Shown here: piece after piece, positions 7,801 to 14,897 of the stretch
Layout of the letters: the number at the start of each line of letters is the position of its first letter
Numbering within the stretch: the stretch's first letter is position 1
Source of the DNA: an uncultured Spartobacteria bacterium
GTDB taxonomy: Bacteria > Verrucomicrobiota > Verrucomicrobiia > Chthoniobacterales > Chthoniobacteraceae
Assembly: GCA_903933715.1 (NCBI GenBank)
Contig: CAIZLD010000066.1
Span: forward strand, 1 to 32,130
Direction of reading: 5' to 3'
DNA: 32,130 bases
Translations under genes and position numbers: made by a program
The notes under the pieces: model-generated
Told to the model about the DNA's origin: nothing
Seen by the model: only the letters and a program-made list of their open reading frames with translations
The model's database searches: none

Positions 7801-8133
7801 TATCTCGACCTCGCCTACGATGAATGGCGCAAATCGGGGAAACTCAAATCGCTGACCGATTTGCGGGATGCAATTTATCACGGCGCGGTGAAACGGGTCC
7901 GCCCCAAGGCGATGACGGCTGCTGTGATCATTGCGGGGCTACTTCCCATCCTTTGGAGCCACGGCGCGGGAGCCGACGTGATGAAACGCATCGCCACCCC
8001 GATGATCGGCGGTGTTGTCACCTCCACCTTGATGGAACTCATCGTCTATCCGGCCATATTTTTTATCTGGCGTTCACGCCGGATCAAACCAGGCGAGGAA
8101 GCTTCTTTGACCGAAGCTGGAACCGCGAATTAA
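4858..8133 (+). CDS. cusA: Heavy-metal-efflux RND transporter, Cu(I)/Ag(I) type (CusA)
   Basis: A 1091-aa inner-membrane proton/metal antiporter of the HME-RND family. It has the usual twelve-helix plan with two large periplasmic loops. The proton-relay acids in helix 4 are present (D403 and E410 in GAMVDAVIIMIENAHKH). The three methionines that bind Cu(I)/Ag(I) in E. coli CusA (M573, M623, M672) correspond to M589 (DLLYMPTTFPG), M639 (PFDMLETT) and M702 (RIDMLATGIKTP). This supports monovalent copper/silver rather than Zn/Co/Ni as substrate. About 14 extra residues lie between M639 and M702 compared with E. coli. It is the last gene of the efflux operon. No strong terminator follows before the convergent tRNA gene. 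Confidence 0.96.
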   Translation: MLRSIIDFSLKNKFLVLLATLALIFGGIYALRNIPLDAIPDLSDTQVIIYTEWPGQAPQIVQDQVTYPISTKMLSVPKAKVVRGYSFYGFSFVYVIFADGTDPYWARSRVLEYLSSLSSRLPKNVSPSLGPDATGVGWAFIYSLNSKERSLAELRSFQDWYLKYQLNSVEGVSEVASIGGFVKQYQVTVDPTKLRAYNIPLSEVSKAIERSNGEVGGRSIELAEKEFILRVRGYIEKIDDLQKVAVGVGANGTPILLGDVANIQLGPEMRRGIAELNGEGETVGGIVVVRYGANARQVIKDAKARLDEAMKGLPPDVTYTVAYDRTALIDRAVKTLEEKLVEESLVVALVCVLFLLHFRSALVAIIILPVAVLISFMVMYNQGLSSNIMSLGGIAIAIGAMVDAVIIMIENAHKHIEHDGGRKPHWEIIRDASVEVGPTLFYSLLVITISFVPVFALQAQEGRLFKPLAFTKTYSMAAAALLSITLAPILMGYFIRGKMIPEEKNPINRLLIWLYHPVIDWVIRFRWAVISAAVAIVAWVFFPWNSLVVNRLPEGPLKTMAAAAGKAFPFQNLGSEFMPPLYEGDLLYMPTTFPGISPTKAREVLQQTDKLIKTFPEVERVFGKAGRAETATDPAPFDMLETTIMLKDEKEWPAVEIKDAEGKVIAHRKRTPDELTSAMNSVVQIPGLNNAWTMPIKTRIDMLATGIKTPVGIKVSGANLVELERIAEQIETIVRGVPGTSSVFAERVMGGNYIEFNINRDQIARYGLSVADVQDVLEVALGGMPLTTTVEGLERYTVNLRYDRDYRENLEALREIIVPTMQGAQIPLGQLATIKTVRAPMGIKSEAAVPNAWIYVDVKNIDIGTYVQMARRAVQEAVAKGTLKLPSGTNVFWSGQYEYMQRAKQRLIIVIPITLLLIFLIIYLNTKSAVKTAIVLLAVPFSLVGAFWMLYLFGYNLSVAVWIGIIALAGLDAETGVVMLLYLDLAYDEWRKSGKLKSLTDLRDAIYHGAVKRVRPKAMTAAVIIAGLLPILWSHGAGADVMKRIATPMIGGVVTSTLMELIVYPAIFFIWRSRRIKPGEEASLTEAGTAN

Positions 8134-8186
8134 CAAAAAAAGCGCGGCGGCGGTCTGCTCGAATGCGGGGTGGAAACTGGAAAAAA

Positions 8187-8268
8187 TGCCGGGGACAGGA
8201 CTTGAACCTGCACGTCTTGCGACACCAGATCCTAAGTCTGGCGCGTCTGCCAATTTCGCCACCCCGGC
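8187..8268 (-). tRNA. tRNA-Leu(UAG)
   Basis: An 82-nt class II tRNA on the minus strand. The acceptor stem GCCGGGG/CCCCGGC pairs perfectly and is followed by discriminator A. The D-arm region includes GGCGAAATTGGCAGACGC. The anticodon stem CCAGA/TCTGG encloses loop CTTAGGA, giving anticodon UAG. A long variable arm (GTC-GCAA-GAC) is typical of Leu. The T arm is GCAGG-TTCAAGT-CCTGT with one G-U pair. CCA is not encoded. Six Ts follow the 3' end directly (8186-8181 on the minus strand) and may serve as terminator. Confidence 0.97.
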
Positions 8269-8337
8269 GGGAGATTCCCATTCAAAGCGGTTCCCGATTC
8301 GAACCGCAAGCCAATAGATGAGTTTTACTCCTCAAAA

Positions 8338-8375
8338 ACAAGGCGGCCGGAAAAGGGGATCCCTTTTCCGGCCGC
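8338..8375 (-). terminator. Rho-independent terminator of the PVGE-repeat gene
   Basis: A perfect 15-bp stem (8343-8357 with 8361-8375) with a 3-nt GAT loop. On the minus strand it is followed by CTTGTTTTT. It begins 27 bp past the stop of the leftward gene. There is no T-run on the plus strand, so it acts leftward. Confidence 0.85.
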
Positions 8376-8402
8376 ACGACCCTTAAGATAAGCTCCAATC
8401 GG

Positions 8403-9227
8403 TTACTGGGATTTTATTTCCTGACCGCTCTTTTTAAGCGTCGATTTCTGCTGTTTCTGGATGACTTGCTTTTCGCCCACCGGTTTGAGGGTCGTTTTCT
8501 TATATCCCTTTTGGATTTCTGTAAGTTCTCCCACCGGCTTCAGGTTCGCTTTGCGATAGCTCTTTTTTTCGATCCAGGTCCGCTCGCCTTCCGATTTCAG
8601 CATCTTCTGATGCTGATAACTTTTTGTGCTGAAGGTCCGTTCGCCGACCGGCCTTAACATCGCTTTGCGATGGCCTTTCACCGTTATGAATTCTTCCCCG
8701 ACCGGTCTCAACATCGCTTTGCGATGGCTCTTTACCGTGACGAATTCTTCTCCCACCGGCCTTAGCATCCGGTGATGTTTTTTGACGCTGATATACCGTT
8801 CACCCACGGGGCTCAGGTCAGATGTGCGATAGGTTCTGACGGTTGTGAACCGTTCCCCGACCGGCATCAGTCGGGTGCGCGGTTCGGCCCATTGGTTTTC
8901 ATAACTAAAGGTGTCGTAGTCGAGCCGTTCCCCTACCGGAGCAATATAGTTATCCGATGGAGAGAAGGTTCTGCCGACCGCAACAAACGGCGCACTCACG
9001 ATGTGCCCCACCGTGCGGAATGGAGCCAATAGATCCAGTCTCCGCTCAGGCATTGGGCATGTATTGAGTTCCCGTACTGCCAATGGCCTTTCCACGATGC
9101 AAGAAGGCTGCTTGATAATGCACTCTCTCACCGGCCGGACCCGGACAGTCTCCGAAGAGCATCCGCATCCAAAGGCCAAACCAGCCGAAGCGACGGTGAA
9201 GAGGGTTCCGATTAATTGTATTCTCAT
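8403..9227 (-). CDS. Exported protein with ten PVGE-type tandem repeats
   Basis: A 274-aa protein of a family I do not recognise. A signal sequence (residues 1-20) ends in LAFGC; Cys21 could be lipidated, although the lipobox is imperfect. A Cys-containing stretch (C21, C23, C36, C43, C57) follows. From about residue 95 to the end come ten copies of a unit with core L-x-P-V-G-E and a Lys/His/Arg-rich second half. Spacing between cores is 25 residues once, then 17-19. Copies 4 and 5 (LRPVGEEFVTVK and LRPVGEEFITVK) are nearly identical, so recent duplication is likely. Copies 7 and 10 have lost PV (KSEGER, KKSGQE). The last third is strongly basic. Start is firm: GGGAGG lies 8 bases before the ATG. 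A strong terminator follows, so it is monocistronic. A cell-envelope or polyanion-binding role is possible but unproven. Confidence 0.8.
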   Translation of the reverse strand: MRIQLIGTLFTVASAGLAFGCGCSSETVRVRPVRECIIKQPSCIVERPLAVRELNTCPMPERRLDLLAPFRTVGHIVSAPFVAVGRTFSPSDNYIAPVGERLDYDTFSYENQWAEPRTRLMPVGERFTTVRTYRTSDLSPVGERYISVKKHHRMLRPVGEEFVTVKSHRKAMLRPVGEEFITVKGHRKAMLRPVGERTFSTKSYQHQKMLKSEGERTWIEKKSYRKANLKPVGELTEIQKGYKKTTLKPVGEKQVIQKQQKSTLKKSGQEIKSQ

Positions 9228-9372
9228 GTTGATTTCCTCCCAGGGATGTTTTCGGACCTCCAGAGCACGTTGGCCTTACGATTCGTTATCGGGTGGTTTG
9301 ACCAGCTCTCTCCCACGGCTGGGCAATTGTTTCCCTCTGCCGCGTTCGCGAGCCGGGAGGATGAGCAAATGC

Positions 9373-10974
9373 CTACTCTTTGCCCGGTTTCCAAATGCAA
9401 AACGGAATCCCTTGAACCCAAACGGTTCTCCGGGATTTGACGTCAAGCAGAGCCAGGATCGCTTCCGAATCCGGCGCGCCGAGCCAAACGATGCCGCCAC
9501 GAAGTTGGGAACTGGAAGAAAAATAACTGAGCCAGTAGGCCGGTTTGGTGAAACCGGTGACGAGTTTACGATTAGAATAATACCAAAGCTGAGGCGTAAA
9601 ATAGGGGTCGATATTGCAAAGCACCTCGGCATCCGCCGGAAATTCGGCGCGGATGAGTTTCCCCAATTCCGGTATCAGATTTTTCGGCTCGGATTGATTT
9701 GAATCCAGTATATGCGGACGCGAGTTCAGGCTTTGAACCTGGATGCAACCAATCCCCCCGACGACGATCACCAACCCAAGGCTGACGATTGGGCCGATGC
9801 GGCCGACCTGTTTTTCCGCCCAATGCCCGACCCGTTGTGCGCCGAGCCCCGCCAGGATCGCAACCGGTGCGATGAAGTAAAATGAGGCATAGTCGTGAAT
9901 GTAGGAAGCGTTCTGAAACACGAGCACGTAAAAAGCGTTCATCACAAAAAGAGCGCCGCAAACCCATCCAAGCCAGCGCAGGTTTTTGGATTCGTTGCGG
10001 TTTTTGAACAGATGCGCCGCTCCGAGCAACGCGAATCCCAAAAAGGGCGGCGGGAAATGCCGGTTCCATGAGTTTTGCATTCGGAGCAGCCAATCCAGGA
10101 ACGTGAAATTCCGGGAATCCGCTGTCTGGCTCAGGCGCAGCGAAAATGCGGTGGCGAGATCCGGGATCGCGTGCGGTTGCACCCACGAAATCTGGCATAG
10201 AAACAGCCCGCCGCAAAAAATGGAAATTCCCACCAATAAAAGCGCAAGTCGCCCTCTCCGCTCGCGGTCAAAAAGCCAGAAATGGATGGAGAGCAGCAGC
10301 ACCAGCATATATCCCAGCCACGCGGTTAACATCGAGGCGACAAGCCCCAGCAACATGACGGCCTTCCACCGTTTTTTTCCGGTGAGATTCCAGTATCGCA
10401 GCCCAAGGAATCCGACCAGCATCCACATCAGGGCGCCGGGTTCGAAGTTCACCATCTGCCCCCATCGCAACTCCATCGGCAGCGTTGCAAAAAAGACCGC
10501 CGCAAAGGTCGCGGTTCCCGGTCCGGCGCAACTCCTTACTAAAAACCAAAGGAGAACCGTGCTTGCGACGGAACAGGTGATCGGGACCATCCGCGCGGCC
10601 CATTCGTGTTCGCCAAAAATTCGGAAAACCGCCGTGACGGTCAAGGCAAGCAAACTCGGGTGGTGCCCGTAATAGAGATGTTTGGGGATCGGCATCGGGC
10701 CGAAATGAAACGGGGCGGGCACTCCGGCTGTGGAAACAATTCCGGCTTTCAGGAAATTGTGAGCGGCCTGGGACCAGACCGCTCCATTGAAATCGGCATC
10801 ATCCGTCCAAGGGCGGCCGATGGCCCGGGAAAAGAACCAAATTTGAAAGGCAAGAATGAGGATCAAGCCGACTTCCCAAACAGCACGCGTTGCCGTGTGC
10901 GGGGATGGAATGGGGCTCGGCGTTTTTGGGGGCGCGATGGGGTCCAAAAGAATCGGAGACATGGGGAGGGGCAT
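9373..10974 (-). CDS. ArnT/PMT-like membrane glycosyltransferase (GT39/GT83 type)
   Basis: A protein of about 533 aa with 10-12 predicted membrane helices. The N-terminal periplasmic loop carries the acidic motif of polyprenyl-phosphate-sugar transferases (PWTDDADFNGAVWSQAAHNFL). It is followed by YYGHHPSLLALTVTAVFRIFGEHEWAARMVP, a classic PMT_2 pattern. The soluble C-terminal part ends in VWVQGIPFCIWKPGKE. Such enzymes move a sugar from a lipid-phosphate carrier to a periplasmic acceptor; donor and acceptor are unknown here. The frame extends to a TTG at 10992, but that lies in the loop of the terminator of the preceding gene. I therefore prefer the ATG at 10974, and ATG 10962 is equally possible. 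No Shine-Dalgarno site is seen. Confidence 0.8.
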   Translation of the reverse strand: MPLPMSPILLDPIAPPKTPSPIPSPHTATRAVWEVGLILILAFQIWFFSRAIGRPWTDDADFNGAVWSQAAHNFLKAGIVSTAGVPAPFHFGPMPIPKHLYYGHHPSLLALTVTAVFRIFGEHEWAARMVPITCSVASTVLLWFLVRSCAGPGTATFAAVFFATLPMELRWGQMVNFEPGALMWMLVGFLGLRYWNLTGKKRWKAVMLLGLVASMLTAWLGYMLVLLLSIHFWLFDRERRGRLALLLVGISIFCGGLFLCQISWVQPHAIPDLATAFSLRLSQTADSRNFTFLDWLLRMQNSWNRHFPPPFLGFALLGAAHLFKNRNESKNLRWLGWVCGALFVMNAFYVLVFQNASYIHDYASFYFIAPVAILAGLGAQRVGHWAEKQVGRIGPIVSLGLVIVVGGIGCIQVQSLNSRPHILDSNQSEPKNLIPELGKLIRAEFPADAEVLCNIDPYFTPQLWYYSNRKLVTGFTKPAYWLSYFSSSSQLRGGIVWLGAPDSEAILALLDVKSRRTVWVQGIPFCIWKPGKE

Positions 10975-10976
10975 GG

Positions 10977-11003
10977 AAAAAGCGCCCGGCAAGGGCGCTT
11001 TTT
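10977..11003 (-). terminator. Terminator after the PRC-barrel gene
   Basis: Stem GCGCCC/GGGCGC extended by A5/T5 to 11 bp (10977-10987 with 10993-11003), loop GGCAA. On the minus strand it ends in a T5 run 30 bases past the PRC-barrel stop. The A/T flanks make it symmetrical, so it could also work rightward, but no rightward gene ends here. Confidence 0.75.
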
Positions 11004-11033
11004 CGCAAAGAGGGATTTAAAATAGGATACGGT

Positions 11034-11948
11034 TCACCGCGTTGATCCTGAGGAAGGGGCCGAGCTTCCCCGGGGTGTCGATGGCGCGCCGGGAGAAGCC
11101 TCGTTGGAGCGCGTCGAGGAAGGGCTTGATTGAGCTTCCGGCTTGGCTTCCCGCCTCCGCTCCGCACTGGGACTTGCGCCCGGGCTTGCACCGGTCTCCG
11201 GACGATTGAGGTTCGACTCTGGGCTCGGGGTTGCACTTGGGGTGGCATTAGGAGTCGGGGTGGCGTTCAAGGCCGGAGTGGCACCGGGGGTCGCCACCGA
11301 TCTGGCTGGAGTCGAGCCGGGAGTGGCGGCTATCGAAGGCGTTCCCGCAGGCTGCCCCTTCTTGTTCTTCCTTACTTTCTCGCCCAGTGGGGCGGGGGTT
11401 TGCGTGACCCCGGCTTCCCCATGGGTAGTGCGGGTGCGCTCCGTGCCTCTCTGGATCTCCCGCTCGCCTCTGCGTTCGCGCACGCCGGACTCGCCGGTCA
11501 CGTTGGTTTCGGTGCGGCTTTCCCGGATGTTGATCTGTTCCTCGGGAGCCACATTGTAATAGCCGTAAACCCGTTGCGAAAATTCGGGGCTTGAGAATTC
11601 ATCAATCCGGCCGATGTCAACGACCGGGGCATTCATGAGGCGCTCCCGTTCCACTGTCACCGTGTAGGCCGACGGGCCGCTTGAACGCAGGATGCGGTAG
11701 GGAGCCGCGATGGTGCGTCCCCCTTCCATCTGGATGATCGCGAAGCGGGCACAACCGGTTTCCGGGTCCAGGATGACATCCTGAACCGTGCCGGCGTTCC
11801 CGCCGCCCTGGAACGAGATCGCGGCTCCTTTGATGCTGCTTGCGCGCACCGATTGGCGCCCGCCTTTTGATTCAGCCGCGTAGGTCGATATCGCTATCAA
11901 GCCCGCGACCACTCCCGAGACAAGTTTGAATGATGGTGCGATTTTCAT
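11034..11948 (-). CDS. Secreted PRC-barrel protein with long Pro/Ser/Thr-rich tail
   Basis: A 304-aa protein. The signal peptide ends near TYAAES (residue 25). A PRC-barrel-like domain spans about 35-120 (SIKGAAISFQGGGNAGTVQDVILDPETGCARFAIIQMEGG; then APYRILRSSG). A charged Arg/Glu-rich linker (about 145-185) follows. The final 110 residues are low complexity in Ala, Thr, Pro and Ser with ATPG/ATPSPE-type near-repeats. PRC barrels often occur in stress- or envelope-associated proteins and in RNA or photosynthetic complexes. The disordered tail may span the cell wall or be glycosylated. Start is supported by AAAGGAAA just before the ATG. A terminator follows. Specific function is unknown. Confidence 0.7.
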   Translation of the reverse strand: MKIAPSFKLVSGVVAGLIAISTYAAESKGGRQSVRASSIKGAAISFQGGGNAGTVQDVILDPETGCARFAIIQMEGGRTIAAPYRILRSSGPSAYTVTVERERLMNAPVVDIGRIDEFSSPEFSQRVYGYYNVAPEEQINIRESRTETNVTGESGVRERRGEREIQRGTERTRTTHGEAGVTQTPAPLGEKVRKNKKGQPAGTPSIAATPGSTPARSVATPGATPALNATPTPNATPSATPSPESNLNRPETGASPGASPSAERRREAKPEAQSSPSSTRSNEASPGAPSTPRGSSAPSSGSTR

Positions 11949-12051
11949 ATTTTCCTTTTTTTAAAACCGGGGTGACCACTCACCGGCTTTGATTCGAGGG
12001 CGGCGTTGTAATTGGATGCCCTGGAGGGCAGCTTTGCAGGGGGGGAAAAGG

Positions 12052-12084
12052 AGATCGGCATTCACAACGCGCGAATGCCGATCT
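12052..12084 (-). terminator. Possible terminator of the 110-aa secreted protein gene
   Basis: A 12-bp perfect stem (AGATCGGCATTC at 12052-12063, its complement at 12073-12084) with a 9-nt loop. It lies 38 bases after the stop of the leftward gene, and on the minus strand CTCCTTTTCC follows. The T-run is short, so this is less certain than the neighbouring terminators. Confidence 0.5.
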
Positions 12085-12122
12085 TGTCGGGCTCCAGAGC
12101 GAAAGCCGCGATTGCGACGGGG

Positions 12123-12455
12123 CTACTCCTCGTCCACGATCACCCGGTTGACGACCATCTCGTCCCCCTCTTTGGAATAGTAAACATGGACCGGTGCGCC
12201 GACTTTGATCCGCGTGCGCACTTCATCTTCGGAGATGGTTTTGCCGCCTTTAGTCTCATACACCACCCGTTTGCCAACCCGGTAATGGCGCGGGCCGCTG
12301 CTTTCTTTGAGCACGATGGTGCTGCCGGGAGAGTACTCGGTTATCGTGCCGGTCCCCTCGGTCGTGGTGGTCGTCGTAGTGGTCGATTCCACCTGCGCCA
12401 TCGCAAGAGGCGCGGAGGCCGCAAGAGCAATGCTTAACAATGTTTTTTTGTTCAT
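12123..12455 (-). CDS. Small secreted protein with poly-Thr segment, unknown function
   Basis: A 110-aa protein. The ATG at 12455 is preferred over an in-frame TTG at 12473. The signal peptide is MNKKTLLSIALAASAPLAMA. A run of eight threonines (about 24-31) follows, then a compact, probably beta-rich domain: SPGSTIVLKESSGPRHYRVGKRVVYETKGGKTISEDEVRTRIKVGAPVHVYYSKEGDEMVVNRVIV. The wording (charged strands, 'requires a baseline potential of hydrogen-bonding turns') resembles small beta-barrel proteins seen next to PRC-barrel genes, but I do not recognise a named family. It lies upstream of the PRC-barrel gene on the same strand, 174 bp apart with a possible terminator between, so the two may be separately transcribed. 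Confidence 0.65.
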   Translation of the reverse strand: MNKKTLLSIALAASAPLAMAQVESTTTTTTTTEGTGTITEYSPGSTIVLKESSGPRHYRVGKRVVYETKGGKTISEDEVRTRIKVGAPVHVYYSKEGDEMVVNRVIVDEE

Positions 12456-12579
12456 AGGTATCGTCTTTTCCAATTTTCCGCCCGCGCAGAGAATAAGATT
12501 CCGCCGGGGTTCAAAATGAACGGATATGCGGCGGAAGCTGGCCGGGTAAGGTTGATTTACAGGTTTCCCTTAAACCTCG

Positions 12580-13104
12580 TTAAACCGTTCGGCATTCATC
12601 CTCACCCGCTTCCTCAAAAAACAAACGCACCAATCCCCCGAGCGCCAATCCCCAGACCGCGTGTGCCCCCGCCATCAGCAGATTGCGCCGGGCGGGATGC
12701 TCTTTCGCGGAACTCAGTAACCCTGTCGCGGGCAATAACCCGAAGTAACTGCCTGCCCAAAGGAGCAGCCCAAAGAGCGCGCCGGACGCCAGCCCCGGGG
12801 TTTCTTTGGTTATGGGAAAAAACGTATAAAGCCCGCCCGCCGCCGATCCGTAACCGAAATGGGCAAGCAAGGTCGCCGCCGCTTTTTCCGGTTCGTTCAT
12901 TTGATCTCCGATGCCAATGCGATCCGAGAGATGTTCGGTTATCTCGCGCGGCGGAAGCGGGTATTTTTCGTGCGAGGGAAGCCGCCGATGCCAGAGAATC
13001 ATCGCCACCGTCATCGGTCCCGTGGCCACCATTCCCGCGATCATCCCGATGGCCGCTTTGACGAGCAGGTGTTCCGGCGTTTTGGTTCGAAAAAAGGAGG
13101 CCAT
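12580..13104 (-). CDS. DUF1440/YagU-like integral membrane protein
   Basis: A 174-aa protein with about four hydrophobic helices: AAIGMIAGMVATGPMTVAMILWH, the LLAHFGYGSAAGGLYTFF region, GALFGLLLWAGSYFGLLPATGLL, and LMAGAHAVWGLALGGLVRLFF. The pattern of Gly-rich helices with conserved His in HFGYG and GAHAVWG resembles the YagU/DUF1440 family, whose E. coli member has been linked to acid tolerance. Identification is by pattern only. It is divergent from the DUF1328 gene, 177 bp apart. The start codon is the ATG at 13104. Confidence 0.6.
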   Translation of the reverse strand: MASFFRTKTPEHLLVKAAIGMIAGMVATGPMTVAMILWHRRLPSHEKYPLPPREITEHLSDRIGIGDQMNEPEKAAATLLAHFGYGSAAGGLYTFFPITKETPGLASGALFGLLLWAGSYFGLLPATGLLSSAKEHPARRNLLMAGAHAVWGLALGGLVRLFFEEAGEDECRTV

Positions 13105-13281
13105 AAAATGACGTGAGTTTTTTTGAGGAGGATGAGTGCTTCTTCCACAGAAACATTCGTGCTTGAGCGGGTCTCAAGCCCTTCCGTCCTCCCAAGCCAT
13201 CGGCCAAACTATTTTTTCAGCATCCGATCTGGACGCCCGCAACGGAGCGGCCCACGCCGAACCCGTTTGGAGAGGTGCGTT

Positions 13282-13452
13282 ATGTTGAAATGGGCTGTAA
13301 TATTTTTGATCATCGCGCTGATAGCGGCTGCGCTCGGATTTGGCGGAGTGGCAGGGGCGGCGACGGCGATTGCGAAAATCGTTTTTGGGATTTTTCTCCT
13401 GCTCTGCCTGGTGCTCTTTGCGCTGGCGATGAGTTTCCCTCCAAACCCATAA
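13282..13452 (+). CDS. DUF1328 membrane miniprotein (YtjA-like)
   Basis: A 56-aa hydrophobic protein with two membrane helices ([24 protein letters not shown] and [20 protein letters not shown]). The [15 protein letters not shown] link is the hallmark of the DUF1328 family found widely in bacteria. The ATG at 13282 is chosen because AGAGG lies seven bases upstream and the family is always about 55 aa. Upstream in-frame sequence is not conserved-looking. Its role is unknown; members are often stress-induced. The preceding 177 bp contain a small hairpin (CTTGAG-cgggt-CTCAAG) but no clear promoter. Confidence 0.85.
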   Translation: MLKWAVIFLIIALIAAALGFGGVAGAATAIAKIVFGIFLLLCLVLFALAMSFPPNP

Positions 13453-13478
13453 AGGAACTGTCTGCCGAGAAGGAGAAG

Positions 13479-14741
13479 CTACGAAATGGCTGCGAGGTTC
13501 GGGGCGGGGACGGTCGGCGGAGCAGCCGCTCGATAACCATCGGCCAAACGCAAAAAGCGGCCCGGATGATGTGCGAAAATCGGAGCCGCCGCCGCAAAAT
13601 AGAGCGTGGAGAAAACGGGGTGAATCTGTTCCGGCGACAAGCCGAAAAAGAGCTGGGGATTGGCGGTGACCAGCGTGGGGAGAATGAATTGCCCGATAAA
13701 CAAGCCAAACAACAGGATCGCGCCGCCGATTGTCAGCCGCAGAGAGGCCAGAAGCGCGACGGCCAGGAACGATTGGGCGGCGGTCAGCAAGATTTCGTGC
13801 ATTTGAAGCGATCCCATCGGCAACGGATGCTGGAGGGTTCCATGCGAAAGCGCAAAGACACCGGGAATCATCCCGACCAGCAAAGTCCATTGGTTGAGCT
13901 TGGCGGAGAGCAGACTGCCCAGCGCCATCCCGGCCTGTCCGCGCCACGCAAAAACCAGGGCGACGATGAACTCGGGGGCTTCCGAGGCAACCGGGGCCAG
14001 CCACTGAACCAAAAGGAATTGGTTGAGCCCGAACTGCTTGCCGGTACCGATCAGCCCTTCACAAAATGGCGCGGCATTGGCTAGAATCGCCAATCCCGAA
14101 AAAAGGAAAAGCAACGAGGTGGCAAAGCGGCGTTTGGTTTTCGGGAGCATCACCAGCAGCTCGGCCGGTCCCTCCGCTTCCAGTTCCCCGCACGGGCGGC
14201 GGCTCGACACGACGATATACCAGGCATAGATGCCGAGAAAAACGAGGCCATCATACCAAACCAGCGACCCTTTCAACGGGACCACAAACGCGTACAGGGT
14301 GGCCAACCCCAAAAAGAACAGTTCCGTGCGGCGATCCTTTTCGATCCGCACCGGGCGCCTGAAACGAACCCAGCAGATGAACGCGATCACCCCCCAGGCA
14401 ACGCCGATCAGCAACCGGTTGGCTCCGGTCATATTGGCGATCGCGTAAAAAGCATAGTCGCTGTCCGGGAATTTGCCTGCCTGCCAGGTGAAATACATAT
14501 CCACGGCGTATTCGGGCAGAACCGCGATCAACGCCACCACCGCCAGGGCGAGCGCTTGGGAAATATCGGCCTGGGCGGCGTCACAAGCCCAGAGCAGCAG
14601 GCAAGAGGCGCCCAGAATGGCCATCCCGGAGAGGAGCGCCATCGCGGCACACGGAAGGTGAACCCCCGTCAGGCGCAGGGAAAGCCCCGGGAGAGTTACC
14701 AGCGCCGCCATTAAGATCGGGAGTAAATTTTTGGGATTCAT
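13479..14741 (-). CDS. CaCA-family cation antiporter (sodium/calcium exchanger-like)
   Basis: A 420-aa protein with about eleven membrane helices. It carries the two alpha-repeats of the cation/Ca2+ exchanger superfamily. Repeat 1 has VLPEYAVDMYFTWQAG followed by ANMTGANRLLIG. Repeat 2 has APVASEAPEFIVALVFAWRG followed by SLLSAKLNQWTLLVG. Acidic residues in both repeats (LPEY and SEAPEF) would coordinate the cation. It exchanges Na+ or H+ for Ca2+ or another cation across the inner membrane; specificity cannot be read. A hydrophilic loop near residues 195-215 divides the halves. It converges with the DUF1328 gene (26 bp between stops). The last 15 residues are Pro/Ala-rich. Confidence 0.85.
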   Translation of the reverse strand: MNPKNLLPILMAALVTLPGLSLRLTGVHLPCAAMALLSGMAILGASCLLLWACDAAQADISQALALAVVALIAVLPEYAVDMYFTWQAGKFPDSDYAFYAIANMTGANRLLIGVAWGVIAFICWVRFRRPVRIEKDRRTELFFLGLATLYAFVVPLKGSLVWYDGLVFLGIYAWYIVVSSRRPCGELEAEGPAELLVMLPKTKRRFATSLLFLFSGLAILANAAPFCEGLIGTGKQFGLNQFLLVQWLAPVASEAPEFIVALVFAWRGQAGMALGSLLSAKLNQWTLLVGMIPGVFALSHGTLQHPLPMGSLQMHEILLTAAQSFLAVALLASLRLTIGGAILLFGLFIGQFILPTLVTANPQLFFGLSPEQIHPVFSTLYFAAAAPIFAHHPGRFLRLADGYRAAAPPTVPAPNLAAIS

Positions 14742-14897
14742 GGTCTCTCGAAAGGCGCGGTATTTTTGGAAACGGCAGAAAAATCAAAGACTCCGCCCGG
14801 CTCTGTTGCTCCCCTTTGGCAAGGGGGCGGAATTTATGCCAATTCGATGGCAGGGAGGCAAGTTCGTTTTCAGAGAACCGCCCGCATTCGGATGCCA

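Noticed and set aside
6325-7881. 518-codon open frame on the minus strand opposite cusA
   Set aside because: It is antisense to the conserved CusA coding region, and His/Asp/Arg-rich composition is typical of a complementary-frame artefact.
8287-8307. Hairpin upstream of tRNA-Leu containing GGTTCGAATC, like a T-arm
   Set aside because: The bases flanking the TTCGAAT loop do not form a T stem, and no other tRNA parts are nearby. It is not a tRNA remnant.
10975-10992. TTG start at 10992 for the glycosyltransferase
   Set aside because: It lies inside the terminator hairpin of the preceding gene; ATG at 10974 or 10962 is more plausible.
13275-14084. 269-codon plus-strand frame overlapping the DUF1328 and exchanger genes
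   Set aside because: It overlaps two convergent real genes, is highly charged, and has no domain.
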